Positions 45,712-57,415 of a stretch of 64,000 nucleotides of DNA are shown piece after piece; the first letter of the stretch is position 1, and each line of letters starts with the position of its first letter. The stretch comes from Corydoras sp. C115 (taxonomy: Eukaryota; Chordata; Actinopteri; Siluriformes; Callichthyidae). Under the pieces are notes generated by a model. The model did not search any database and was not told the origin of the DNA. It worked only from the letters and a program-made list of their open reading frames with translations. Location of the stretch: contig JAFMOC010000011.1 in the NCBI GenBank assembly GCA_019802505.1, forward strand, positions 3,016,001-3,080,000. The letters are read 5' to 3'. The position numbers and the translations under genes were made by a program.

Positions 45712-46812
45712 TGTATGTGTTTGGTTCCTTGCTTTTTTGCTGAGTTGGAACTTTTACTAAGGTGGTAGGTTGGCATACTTATGCTTTTCTACTCTGTGTC
45801 CACCTTTCACAGGCTTCTGTAGCTGTGTCAGACACCTGACATGTTTCTAATTACTTTTGCCTTTTTAATCAGGCATTCATTTTATTTTCTTCATATGTCT
45901 TGTGGATTTTGCTATTTTGTTTAGTCTGGATTTTTTGTATTTGCTCTGGTGCCCGTTTGTTGTCCTTTCCAGCTGCTGTCCTGTAGCATTAAGTCCTGCT
46001 AGCACACAGATTCTCTACTGCACACGTTGCACATACTAGCTACTTGCTTCCGGTAACTATGTAGTGCTATCCATCACTCGCGTGTCATGTTATTCAAGAA
46101 AAAGTTTTAGGGATCCTGTAAAAAGCTTTAGGCATCTGTTATAGTTTTTCGGATTTCTGTTTCTCTAATTACTCACTCATTCACACACATACTTATTCAT
46201 TCAAGTTAGTTCACTCAAGGTAGTAAATGGAAAAACTCTTCACAAATTGTGTGACGAACTAGGATTATTTTAACTGCATAGTTATATCAGAACATGATGT
46301 AATGTTTTTGTAAGTAAAATAACACCCAAATATACATTAGTTTTTCTATCAAGCCAATTAACTGTATGTATTGAAAGAATACAATGTCATTAAGTCAAAT
46401 AACCTTGACTTCTTCACATTTACTTTACTCCAATGTCTTTAATAGACAATGATCACACAGACAACCATACACAAAAGCTTAGAATGGTGCCAGGATGTGG
46501 GACAGGAAGTTCACAGAGAATGAGAAGGAAACAGTCAAGACACTTTAAAGAGGATTACCAGGTATCTTCCTTACTTTAAGGCTGTAATTTAGTCCACATC
46601 TACATTGTTCTAAACCTAATAATAGGGATTTATTCATGATATGCATTATGTCTCTGTGTGGCAGACTAAGGGCTGAAAGGAAGCCTAAATAAATAAATAA
46701 AAAAGGCACAAGCATGCAGGAGATGGAGTTATGACATGACATTAGATGTGTGGGAAAAAAGATCATGAACATTAAGGGACTGCAGCTTATTACATCCTGA
46801 TGAAAGTCTTAC
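45712..46812. other. non-coding stretch
   Basis: Unique DNA with no recognised gene. Confidence 0.45.
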
Positions 46813-46870
46813 CTGAATGTGCCGGTCGGATGATCCATAATGAAACATAAAAGAGAAAGGAAAAAAACAT
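46808..46870 (-). promoter_or_regulatory. possible recursive-splice (AG/GTAAG) site
   Basis: On the minus strand, a pyrimidine tract TTTTTTTCCTTTCTCTTTT is followed by about 35 bp with no AG until CATTCAG, which is directly followed by GTAAGACTTT. Upstream, AG is absent for about 80 bp. An acceptor AG joined to a donor GT is the form of a ratchet site inside long introns. Known sites have the tract closer to the AG, so the fit is imperfect. Confidence 0.2.
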
Positions 46871-47606
46871 GTTAGGAGAAGGAAAATTTTGCACTGATCT
46901 AAGAACTTTGATCAGTGCCAAAGCAAAAGTATCACCATCTAATACAATTGGTTGTAATTTAGCACTTCTACTGTATATATTATATGGAGTCTTAAGGATT
47001 TTTTTTTTAAATAATAGACAAAACTTATGATTTATAATTATTACCTTTTACATAACACTGTTTTTTTCATGTGGGTAAACATTGGATAAGCCAGTCACCA
47101 ATAATGCAACTCAAACTTAAATCAATCTTTTTAGTCTCTTTTTAAGCTTATATATAAAATAAAATATTAAATATTTTATAAAAATATAACATAAAAATCA
47201 AATCTGCTCTCCAGTTTATCTCAGTCAAATGAATTTTAAAGCAGGACCAAACACGGGTATAAATTAAATGCCAGGAGCTCGATAAACAGGATAATTACTA
47301 AAAAAAAACAGTATAACAACAATATTTAAAATACCACTGTTATAATTGTCGATCAGGTGAGGGAAATGCATAAACGCGCAGAATGGAACTAAGGTGCAGA
47401 TACACAAAAATACACAAAATAAAGGATCGGAATGACGGGTAACAAAATCAATGCTCATCTAATGGGAAATGAAAGAACTTAAAAATAAATATAAGAATAA
47501 ATACAAAAACCTGAACGTGATAACAGAACCATGACCAAAAGAACCAATAAACACACAAAGATAATTAACTTAATTCAAAGGTGAGAAATGTGGCAAATAA
47601 GTTAAT
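46871..47606. other. AT-rich non-coding stretch
   Basis: Unique DNA. Confidence 0.5.
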
Positions 47607-47618
47607 TAACTAAAACCA

Positions 47619-47753
47619 TCCATCTATTCATCCATTATCTTCCACTTTATCCTCTACTAGGGTCACGGGGGGTTCCCCATGCCCATCCAGGGGAGAACGT
47701 TTCGGACGCTGGGCAGATACACCCAGGACAGGGTGCCAATCTATCGCTGGGCA
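47619..47753 (-). mobile_element. SINE-V, 5'-truncated on arrival, with target duplication
   Basis: Only the tail-side 135 bp is present, yet it is flanked by TAACTAAAACCA at 47607-47618 and 47754-47765. It therefore inserted in truncated form, the usual result of incomplete target-primed reverse transcription. Confidence 0.92.
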
Positions 47754-47765
47754 TAACTAAAACCA

Positions 47766-48478
47766 ATCAAATGCAAATAAAAACTAAAAGTAAGGAGAGC
47801 CATGCACTCCTTACGACCAAACAACCATACAGAAATACTTTTTAACACTGATGCAGGACATCACCTTCCCAACCTCAGTTTGCCAGGTTTATAAAAGAAT
47901 TGCTTTTTTAAATTTTAAGTATTATCATTGTGAAGTTTACCCATATTCCAATAACAAATGTTAATCCACTGGACCACTCAAGCATCCAGAAAAAGGATTA
48001 CCTGTGGGCTATTAAACTGAGCAGTCATGTAAAAGGATAAAATCATGAATTCAAATACACCATTTGTATAAATACAAAAATACAAACTGTATAACTGTAC
48101 AAAAAATATGTCTACTGCCAGGAATGATGGAATTATTAAGTGTTTCTCTTGTCATTTATGTCTTTCCTGTGGAAAAGAATAATTTGAATATGGATAAACC
48201 ACAGAAAAGCTTTCAAGAAAAAAAAAAAATCAGCAGGTGTGCATATTAACAGTAGAGGACATTACCGATGAACGCTTGCTTAAATTATACATACTTTTTC
48301 AGTGTTCCCTTTGATGACAAACAGCTGTCATGTACTTGTAGGTATAAAAGTGGTATTTCTTATAACTTTTAATTATTGTTTTACATTTATTATTCATCCC
48401 CTTATTACTTACAATCTTCACAGAAATTCAAAAATATTTCAAGAATTTTAGCTAAATTTATCCTGATATATAAATAAT
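47766..48478. other. non-coding stretch
   Basis: Unique AT-rich DNA. Confidence 0.5.
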
Positions 48479-48619
48479 ATACATTTACATTTACATTTAG
48501 TCATTTAGCAGACGCTTTTATCCAAAGCGACTTACAAATGAGAACACCACAAGTCAGAAGCCATGGAGAAAACCAACTATACTGTAAGTTCATCAACCTG
48601 ATTGTTATTCGAAGCTGCG
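48479..48619 (-). mobile_element. LINE-2-like 3' end
   Basis: TACATTTACATTTACATTTA followed by GACGCTTTTATCCAAAGCGA and ACACCACAAGTCAGAAGCC, closely similar to 16545-16640. Only the 3' UTR is present. The slippage-prone TACATT repeats are the 3' terminus. Confidence 0.85.
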
Positions 48620-48676
48620 CCCCCCCCCCCTTTTTTAATTTTTTTTTTATTTTTATTTTTATTTTTTTTTTTTTTT
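48620..48676. repeat. C run and T-rich tract
   Basis: A run of C is followed by broken T tracts at the 5' edge of the LINE-2 fragment. Confidence 0.85.
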
Positions 48677-50774
48677 GAATATAGAAGGCTGTTAATGGTA
48701 AACTGTGACAGGTGGAAAAGAATAGGACTGGAGACAGGATTTCTTAAGCTCCTGCTATATAAACATAAAAAAAATTAGATGCAACTGTAATGCATTATGT
48801 TGGCTGTTGGATTTCACAGATGCCACGTTTCTGTGACATCACAATCTCTCTCTCTCTCTCTCTTTCTCTCTCATTTGTACATGACTGTTCCAGCATATAA
48901 GGACTGCACATCGATCATCGGTAGAGTCTCGTCATGTGCATTAATTACCTCTAATTAACATCCATTACCATCAGCTCTGCACCCCCACAGGCAACGCTAC
49001 ACTCCTGCCACATGAACTAAATAAAATGGTTTACAATAATGGCATAGACATCCATGCAGTTACCTTAAATAAATGTTTTGGTGCAAACATTAACTTTATA
49101 TTTTTACATTATACCCTACATAACATAATGGCCTGGTCTTTTAATACAGCAGTTTAAAGAAAGTCTCACCGAACACAAAATATTTTTTTAAATGAATTAA
49201 AATCATTTTGATATTAAAAAAGTTTTTAACATAAAATGTAAATTATATGACTAAAATGATAAAGGATGTTATGAAGTACCAAAGAAAAGCAGAACATGGA
49301 ATTGAGTGTTAAACAAGACACTTGAAAACATACAAAGAAAAACTGGCCATGGTTTTGAAGCTAAAAATGGTCTAATCCATGCCTTCAAGCATCAAAGTTA
49401 ACACTTTGTAAAGCACACACTAGTTTGAGTGTCTGACCACATAGGGGCTATAACACACTCAGGTGCTCGAGCCTCCATCATCAGAACGAGAGTAATGAAG
49501 GTTTACCTGGGTCTATTCATCTGTCATGCATTACTAAGCGACCTACTGAGATTCCTATCCTTAATCATGATTTTAAAGAGGAGAAAGAAGAAATGAAAAG
49601 GCAAAAGGCTCTTCCACTATCAAGTCACATGAGACATGATTGAAAGATAACATGTATCAGGGCAACATGCTAGACAAAATATGTCCCTTCCATTTTAAAT
49701 CTCATCATGATCTCACCACCAGCATGGTCTAGAGCATTTTATGATGTTATACAAATGAATTCTTGTACTACTGACAAAATTAATGTTTAGTAAAAAAGTG
49801 TATGGTACAGCGTACAATAAGGTAATTTCTGTAAATAAATGTCTCTGCATAATGAACACTTAATAAACGCATTAAAATAGAATTTATTAAAATGCTTTTA
49901 AAAACATAAGTAAGGATCACAGAGATCTCTGTTCTTTGTTTGATACATTCTTGACTTGATAACTTAAAAATGTCCATCACAAACTTACAAAAAGTACAAC
50001 AATCCATTCCAATAGGAGATAAAATACACTCACTGGCCAGTTTGTTAAAGATTCTAAAATATTTGACCACACAGCATTGTATAATCTAAATTCTTCTTCT
50101 CATTGAGGTTTTATCGAGTGGTTCTTTTGATTTACTCTGGCTTGTACTATCTGTCGGTTATCCACTAATCTCTTTTATCAAAAATCTGCTGATTTCTTGA
50201 GCCTTTTCCTTTACTGCACCACTCCAAGTTAATGTAAATATTTTGTCGAGATATTTTAGGTCAACAAGTAGTTGGCCTGCCTGAGACCAAAAATCATGTC
50301 AGTCAAAATGAACAATATCTATTTTTTCTTTTATTCTGATTGTTAAAATAAGGTTTTTTATTTATGCATTTCACTGCAGTCCACACTTATTTATCCTGAA
50401 ATTAAAATTTGCTGATGTTCCTGAGTGCTTATTAAGTGCATATAAAAGGCTTTTATTAGTCCACCAATATAAAATGCAAAGTTGTATGGCAAAGTCTGTT
50501 TCGTCAGGTACATATATTGAAGGTTACTTTAATTTTCACCTCATACAATTTCCTTAATAAAAAAGGCCTTTAAAACTGTTTGTTATCTTCGATCCTCCCA
50601 GACATCCTCCCTGTACCACGATTCTTACTGGTGATGTTTTGACCGAGAATAAGACATATTCATTTTTTTTATTTATCTTCAAACATCAACTAACATTCCC
50701 ACTGTTGATTTTAGCAATTAAAAAAAGAATTACAGCGATCACATGATAAATCTATTACCAATCCAACAATGACC
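48677..50774. other. non-coding stretch with (CT)n
   Basis: Unique DNA with a (TC)n run at 48845-48872. The minus-strand open frame 49780-50070 (96 codons) is AT-driven and has no domain. Confidence 0.45.
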
Positions 50775-50782
50775 ATCTAGTG

Positions 50783-51683
50783 AAGGGGTATCAAACTCAA
50801 TTGCACCAGCAGCAAAAACTCAAAGCACACTTTAGGTTATGCATTCAACAGGATAAACATTTATTGAACACACTAAACGTAAATGGTTTCTGAACATTCA
50901 ATCATTCATTATCTTCCGCTTTATCTTATATTAGGGTCGCGGGGGGGTTCTCCATGCCCATCCAGGGGAGAACGTTTCGGGCGCTGGGCAGATACACACA
51001 GGACAGGGCGCCAATCCATCGCTGGGCACACACTCACACAAAAAGACATGCACACAAGCACACTCTACATGGGGCAATTTGGAGAACTCAATTGACTTGA
51101 TCCATGTTTTTGGACTGTGGGAGGAAACCAGAGAACCCGGAGGAAACCCACGCGGACACGGGGAGAACATGGAAACTCCACCCAGATGGGGATTTTAACC
51201 GGGAATCCCTAGTGCTGAGAGGCGAACATGCTAACCGCTAAGCCACTATGCCGCCCTGTTTCTGAACATGAATAGGAATAAAAACAGACAGAAACATTAT
51301 TCCACAACAAATAAACTTAAACTTTATATAACTTAAAAAACAATGTTTTGTCAAAATAAAAAATAAAATAAAAAAAACATTAAAAATGTAATTAAAATGA
51401 TGCTCATCTTCAAAGATATAAATAACAAATCAAAATATTAGGTTTTCTTTGCTCTTGGATCATTTTAGAAAAATTAATTTAAACTTTAAATATCTTTAAA
51501 TATTTCTGCTCCCCTTAAAAATGCCCCTGTCAAAATCATACAAATTCAAAATATGAACATGACGAAAAAACATCGCTGGGCCATTAATAAAAATAATAGA
51601 TCAACGTAAAATGATCTTGAGGGCCAGATATAATTGTATTACAGGCCGGATATGGCACACAGGCCTTGAGTTTGACACCTATG
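50783..51683. mobile_element. hAT-like non-autonomous DNA transposon
   Basis: The ends are AAGGGGTATCAAACTCAATT and (in reverse) CATAGGTGTCAAACTCAAGG, forming terminal inverted repeats around GGTRTCAAACTCAA. It is bordered by an exact 8-bp duplication ATCTAGTG (50775-50782 and 51684-51691), as made by hAT transposases. Internal words GGGCCAGATATAATTGTATT and GGCCGGATATGGCACACAGG fit a common teleost hAT-derived element. There is no transposase; a full SINE-V copy lies inside and accounts for about 370 of its 901 bp. Confidence 0.87.
50898..51257 (-). mobile_element. SINE-V, full length, young, nested in the hAT-like element
   Basis: Complete minus-strand copy with its own target duplication GTTTCTGAACAT (50886-50897 and 51258-51269). 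One B-box base is changed (GATTTTAACC in the plus view, for GATTCGAACC), which would weaken the pol III promoter. Confidence 0.94.
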
Positions 51684-51691
51684 ATCTAGTG

Positions 51692-53395
51692 GTTGGGATC
51701 TGTAGGAAGTCAAATGCAAGTGCAAAAACAATGTAAATTTAACTGTGAAGGTCGCTAACAAGTTTTTGAGTGGTACAGATGGCAGTCTTGCACACAGTCC
51801 CAAAGTTAATGTTTAATAAATGCATGTAAAAACCCTGCTTCTAGGTAAAATACTGTCATAAGCTTGCAGATTTCTTTTAGCAGCAAAGCTAAAAACAAAA
51901 ACAAAAATCTGTATGTCAGTGCTGAGCAAAATCGTCAAGTATTTTTGGCTGTTAAATTTGTTAAACTAAAGAAAACTAGCCTAGCTGTTTTCATTAGTGT
52001 TATGTCACAGAAATCGATCTGAAACAGAAAAGTGATATTGTTCTCTAAATTCACTAATAAATAAGAACGTAAAAACTATATTTCTACCTATATATATGCT
52101 GACCAACACAATCCCAAAAAGCTGTGTGTGTAACAACTTTTAGCAATGTTTCATCCCAGATTATATTCAATAATAAAAAAGACTACTACTTCCCACTTTG
52201 TAGTACTCCGTCCATTTGGGTAATTAAGTACTAATACTTATATTTGTTTATTTTGTTCATAAGTCACCTTTAGTTTTATTTCAGGATTACAACTGTTTAA
52301 ACTTTTTCCAAAATGCATAAAGTAAGATGCAAGTCCAGTGAGTCTGGCAAACTGCAATGCAGTGGACCACGTGAAAACGCACTAAAAGTAATAAGCAATC
52401 GTCATTAGTAAGAAAGCACTCTACCTTATTGAGATTCAGAGTAGTGGGATATGCCAACTCACAAAAAGGGAATTTATTGATTGCACTTAATGCAATAAGA
52501 ATGCAGGATACAGCATGGAAGCTGCAGTTATCCCTCTCTCTGACTGTCCTTATAGTCAGTAAATAGAAGAATGGCGGGCACTCGGGTTTATGTCTGAATC
52601 TGAGATTCTGAGTTGCAGGATGCTGAGCACAAAAGACAAGTAAATGTTATTTGAATACACATCCCCCGGTGCACTTAGGCAATCAGAGGTTGAATGATAT
52701 CATGTATTATATATAAACTGCCTAGACAAAACTGCACTGGCTGACCAAGTTTGCACATCAGTTGTTTGTTCCCTGATGCCACAGACACATTTATGGATGA
52801 CAATGCCAAGATTTATCAAGTTCAATTCATAAAAGTGTTGGCCAGGATCACCAGGAATCACTTAAAAAGGCAGATACAAAATGACAAAAAAAGTTAGTCT
52901 TGGGTGTTTTTGAGAAATGATATAAGTAAAACTGGACTGCATTCAGAAAACTTTATCAGAAGGTCATTGCACACTCATATCATCTTAAAAAATTACAACT
53001 CAAATCCACTTGGACCAAAGGACAGCCTGCTAATTACCCAAACCAGCCTGAGGCTTGCTTAAACAACTCCTTCTTCAAACCGCCCACTCTCAACCCCCAC
53101 CAAACTAAACAAAAGGCCTCTCACATTTAGGTTTACACTGATGTCTAAATTTGGCTTAAACATTTTTAAACTAAGTGCAGTGAAATCCTTGACTTGACTT
53201 TAAAGAACAAAAAAATGATAAAAGTATACAAGCTCTCTTAAAACACAAATACAAATACGAACTTGTGTCCACAGTTGTTCAGCAAATCAAGGCTGAAAAA
53301 AAATTATCAAAAATTGTTGATCAGTTTTGGTCTTTTCTCCACAGTCCAATGTTGTTTCATCAGGGTCTTATCATGGGGGAAAAAATATTATAAAA
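51692..53395. other. non-coding stretch
   Basis: Unique AT-rich DNA with no recognised gene. Confidence 0.5.
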
Positions 53396-53403
53396 GAATT
53401 TCA

Positions 53404-53693
53404 GGGCAGCATGGTGGCTTAGTGGCTAGCATGTTCCCCTCTCACCGCTGCGGAAATCAGGATCAAATTCCAAATCTGAGAGTATCAAGAGTACCGTGTC
53501 CGTGTGGGTTTCCTCTGGGTTCTCAAGTTTCCTCCCACAGTCCAAAAACATTCAAGGTCAATTGAATGCTCTCAATTGCCCCATGTAGCGTGTAACTGTG
53601 TGAGTGAGTGTGTGCCCATTGATAGATTGGGGCCTGTCCAGGGTGTCCCCCCCTTTACTATTTTTTTATTAGTAAAAAATAATAAATGAATGG
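53404..53693 (+). mobile_element. SINE-V, older copy with short target duplication
   Basis: Head GGCAGCATGGTGGCTTAGTG, a decayed B box (GGATCAAATTCC), central domain with a deletion, and an abbreviated 3' part running into AATAAATGAATG. ATTTCAGG occurs at the left (53398-53405) and right (53694-53701), overlapping the head by a few bases. Confidence 0.85.
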
Positions 53694-53702
53694 ATTTCAG
53701 GG

Positions 53703-53900
53703 TAGAGAAATGTTAAAAAAAAAATGTTAACATCATTCCTTCACCCGACTATTTCCATAATTAATGTGCAAAATCCACAACTGCTTTACTGTTGTGATCA
53801 GCAGAACCCCCATACTACAAACACTATTATAATAATCTTCTTATGTTTACAAAATCACGGAGATCAGACCTTTCTTGACTGAACTTGCTAATCAGCTGTT
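53703..53900. other. short non-coding stretch
   Basis: Unique DNA leading into LINE-2. Confidence 0.4.
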
Positions 53901-54370
53901 AGTCTAAGCCATCATCCTGCCCCGGCTTAATTACTGTAATGCATTACTCGCTGGTCTCCCAGCTTGCACAATCAGACCTCTTCAACTATTTCAAAACTCT
54001 GCATCCCAACTTGTGTTCAGTCACTACTCATCTCTCTCCATTGGCTCCCTGTAGCTGCTCGCATTCAATACAAGGCACTGACTCTGGCCTACAGGACCAT
54101 TTCTGGATCTGCCCCCTCTTACCTTCACTCTATATTTTCAAAAATATTTCCACTACAACTCATTCACCTCACCTTGGTGCTAGCTCTCACTTCGTACCAT
54201 TCAACACAGCTAAATGGTGGAACTCAAAACACATCTCTTTCACAAACACCTGATGTAAAAAACAAATTATAAAAGGCAGGATCGGACAATGATCATAACT
54301 ACTGACTTGTGTTGTTCTCTCATTTGCAAGTGGCTTTGGATAAAAGCATCTGCAAAATGATCAAATGTAT
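53901..54370 (+). mobile_element. LINE-2-like 3' fragment with reverse transcriptase remnant
   Basis: The plus-strand translation gives CNALLAGLPACTI-type sequence, SLHWLPVAARIQYKALTLAY, RTISGSAPSYLHSIFSK and NTAKWWN, the C-terminal part of L2/CR1-group reverse transcriptases. Frameshifts move it between frames, so it is broken. The 3' UTR ends CAAGTGGCTTTGGATAAAAG, ATCTGCAAAATGATCAAATG. Older than the copy at 16545. Confidence 0.88.
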
Positions 54371-54845
54371 GTTTATATAGTCATTACTGGAAAAGAATGC
54401 ATGCAGTGTCTCAGTATGCAGATAGGTGGTGTTTTTCTGTAGGGTAAATATATCTGAACTGATGTCCATCACCGACTGGCATGGAAGACAATCGACAGCA
54501 TTTTCACTGTTTTGGAAAATCACCGTCTTTAAAACATTCCATTGCTTTGTCCATGTGGCATAGTCTACCAATGAGTTCTACCAGCTGTCTCCAAGCCATG
54601 TGTTAGCCTTTTGCATACAGCTGTTCCAAGTCACAGTTCCACACTTCTACTTTCTCACCAAACCTATCACCTCATCACACACATTTTCTCTCATACAATG
54701 CATACTGAAGTTAGTCTCAAGTCTCTGGTCACTCGTCTAGCACCTCCTGGTTATATGCATTTGAAACCTTATTAGAATAGTGTTCTCAGTGTCAGGTAAT
54801 GAACAGCAAAAATTACTTTGAAAGTTCAAGTTCTCCCTCTGCTAA
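54371..54845. other. non-coding stretch
   Basis: Unique DNA; the minus open frame 54320-54571 starts in LINE-2 sequence and has no domain. Confidence 0.45.
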
Positions 54846-55299
54846 GTACACTATATGGCCAGATTTTATAGTGTCCAACTCATCCCATTAGTTGATTCCC
54901 CTCCCTTTGCCGACATAATGGCTTTAACCCTTTTGTGAAGACTACAAGAGTGTCATGGTGGGATTTTATACCCTTTCATCCAGAAAAGAATTTGTGAGGT
55001 TAGGATGAGATTGCCTTGCTGTTCACACATCTTTGTTTTTGTTTAAATATATGAGGCAGGGGTTCTGCATAGGTCAGTAAAGTTCTTCCACACCAAACTC
55101 ACTCAACCACACTTTTATGGCCCTCATTTGTACACTGTGGCATAATCATGCTGGGACCAAGAAGAGGATTGCTGTTCCCAACTGTTCCCACAAGTTGAAA
55201 GAATACAGATGTCCAAAATGCTAGATGCTTTATTTTAAACACCTGTAAGAATGGTTTCAGCAAATGAAGGGCAGTCCATATACTTTTGTCCATAATGGA
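54846..55299. mobile_element. Tc1/mariner-like element remnant, non-coding
   Basis: The left end TACACTATATGGCCAGATTT and right end (reverse) TCCATTATGGACAAAAGTAT are degraded inverted repeats of the teleost type CACTATATGGACAAAAGTAT. Internal words such as TTTGCCGACATAATGGCTTT, TTCCACACCAAACTCACTCA and GTTCCCACAAGTTGAAAG belong to a very common fish element. No reading frame remains. TA at each end would fit a Tc1-type target site. Confidence 0.75.
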
Positions 55300-56059
55300 T
55301 ATTTAATTTTAAACTTGAACATGACAACTAGAAAACCTAGTTGTAGAAACGTTAGAATACAAACAAGCAGACAAAGATGTGTCTACTCCAAGATGGACGT
55401 CATGTACGATAATTTTAAATTCACAGAGAAGTTGGTACCCATTCTCTTCATTCTGCGCTGATGATTTAACAAGTCAGAACTTGAAAATGATTAATGCTGT
55501 GTGTGTGATTCAGCCTCAAAGCCCTAAATCAAAAGTGTTTTTTCTTTAACAGGCAAGGTAATGAAATTATAAAATTGAAGTCACTCTTCAGAAGCTCTGC
55601 CAATTTGTCAGAAAAATGGGTGCATTGAATGAGGTGCCGGTTTCATTTAAGATCATTCACTTGTGAATTATTATGTTTTAGGAAAGCTTTTTCTTTAAAA
55701 GGGCCTTATAGCTAACAACACCAAAGTATACACTGACACTGAACAATTGTGATACAGCTGGTTGTTGATTCATTATACGTTTAGCAAGGTTTGTTTGTCT
55801 TTTTAAGAACTACTTAGCCTTATTTACTAGGAGTTTAGAAATTATTTCACATTATGACTTTAATCTCTGACACATTTGTCTTTAGAAAAGCCAAGTAAAC
55901 AATTTACACATTTTAGGGGGTAAAATTAAACAGTATATTATCAAAAGGGTCATAATAGTAATAGTAAATAGTAATAGTAAAAGTCATAATAATTACTGTA
56001 CCAATAGTTTTAAAAACTGAAAACCATAAAATCAATGGTTATTTAGCATTCCACATCTC
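55300..56059. other. non-coding stretch
   Basis: Unique AT-rich DNA with short AGTAATAGTAA repeats near 55945-55985. Confidence 0.5.
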
Positions 56060-56330
56060 AATGGTTAGCATTTTTGTCTTGCACCGAGAAGGTTCCAGAT
56101 TCAATTTCTATGCTGAGAGGACAAGGTCCTATTTGTATTGAGTGAGCATATTATCCCCATGTTCAAATGTTTTTTTTTTAAAACGGCTTCTGTTTTTTTG
56201 GCACAGTCCATAAACATGCTGCCAGATGAATTGGCTATATAATATAACCCTCAGTGTGAACGAGTGCCTGTGTGTCTGCTCTGGGATAGTCTGGTGAACT
56301 GAGAAAGATTTTCTGTCCTTTGCTCTGCAA
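56060..56330 (+). mobile_element. strongly diverged V-SINE-like copy
   Basis: CAATGGTTAGCATTTTTGTC, AGAAGGTTCCAGATTCAATT (B-box-like), TTGGCACAGTCCATAAACAT and AATTGGCTATATAATA follow the order head, central domain, distal part. Similar in age to the copy at 40700. Confidence 0.55.
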
Positions 56331-56449
56331 ATGTTACGCTCAGATCAACAAGTACCATAACCCATCTTGATGGACAAACTGTTAATTTGCTAAATTCAAC
56401 ATCTTTAAAAACGTCTCTTATAAGTTGCCAATAAATCTGAATACTTTAT

Positions 56450-56801
56450 TCATTCATTTATTATCCTCTGCTTAATCCTTTACTAGAATCGTGGGATGGT
56501 TCCCCATGCCCATCCATATTTTGGGTGCTGGGCAGAGACACCTAAAACAGGGAACCAATCTATCTCTGGGCACACTCACTCACACACAGACACACGCACA
56601 TACACACTCTATTTGGAGCAATTTAGAGCCTTCAATTTACCTTGAATCCATGTGTTTTGACTGTGGGAGGAAACCGGAGAACCTAAAGGAAACCCATGGA
56701 GACACGGGGAGAACATGGAAACTCCACCAAGACTGGGAATCAAACCTAGATCCTCAGAGCTAAGGGACTAAATGTGCTAACCACTAAGCCACTGTGCTGC
56801 C
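56450..56801 (-). mobile_element. SINE-V, full length, older type, with target duplication
   Basis: Complete minus-strand copy flanked by CTGAATACTTTAT (56437-56449 and 56802-56814). The B box is altered (GGTTTGATTCCC on the minus strand), and the GGGGAGAACGTTT segment is deleted. Clear duplications despite an older sequence type show moderately recent activity of this lineage. Confidence 0.93.
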
Positions 56802-56814
56802 CTGAATACTTTAT

Positions 56815-57280
56815 CATACTTTATTAATACAGAGGGAAATTGTGGCTTTTACAGTTGCATAATTAAATTATTTCAATTATAAATGTATACAATTATAGAT
56901 ACACTAAAAAGTAAAGGCAAAGTGCTAAAAATAAAATTAAATAATAAAAAGTACAACAAAAGTAAAAATAATAGTAAAGTGGCATTGGCTGAAATAATTG
57001 ATAATTCCACAACTAATTTATTGCAAACATTATTATAAAGTTGATTATTGTTACTATTGCACATTTGAACCATGCAATACTTAATTATATGGTTCATATA
57101 TCACAAATTCAGAGTGGAGTTATAAAGTTTAATGATCACAAGTTGGAATGTAAGTTATAGTTAGGGGATGTTAATATAAAGCCTCTAGATTTCAATCTTT
57201 AGATATTCTGGTATGGTTTCAGACGTAACAGTTTGAATTCTGTTAGTGACAAAACGCGGTTTACTTTGACATGGATTTTG
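56815..57280. other. AT-rich non-coding stretch
   Basis: The first 45 bp (ACTTTATTAATACAGAGGG in reverse reads as a LINE-type AATAAAGT terminus) may be an old retroelement end that the SINE hit. The rest is unique. Confidence 0.4.
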
Positions 57281-57415
57281 ACGCAAATAAATGCTTTTCA
57301 CTTCAAACATTTCACTTCAAACATAAACGCAACACGACACAACACAGCGCAGCGCAATGCAATGCGATGAAACTCTCAATGCAACAGCTCAACACAATAT
57401 AATACAATTTTTTAA
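57281..57415. repeat. low-complexity AC-rich tract with CG dinucleotides
   Basis: Repeats of CACTTCAAACA followed by AACGCAACACGACACAACAC and GCGCAGCGCAATGCAATGCG form a degenerate run of NNACAC/GCAAT words, richer in CG than its flanks. Confidence 0.6.
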
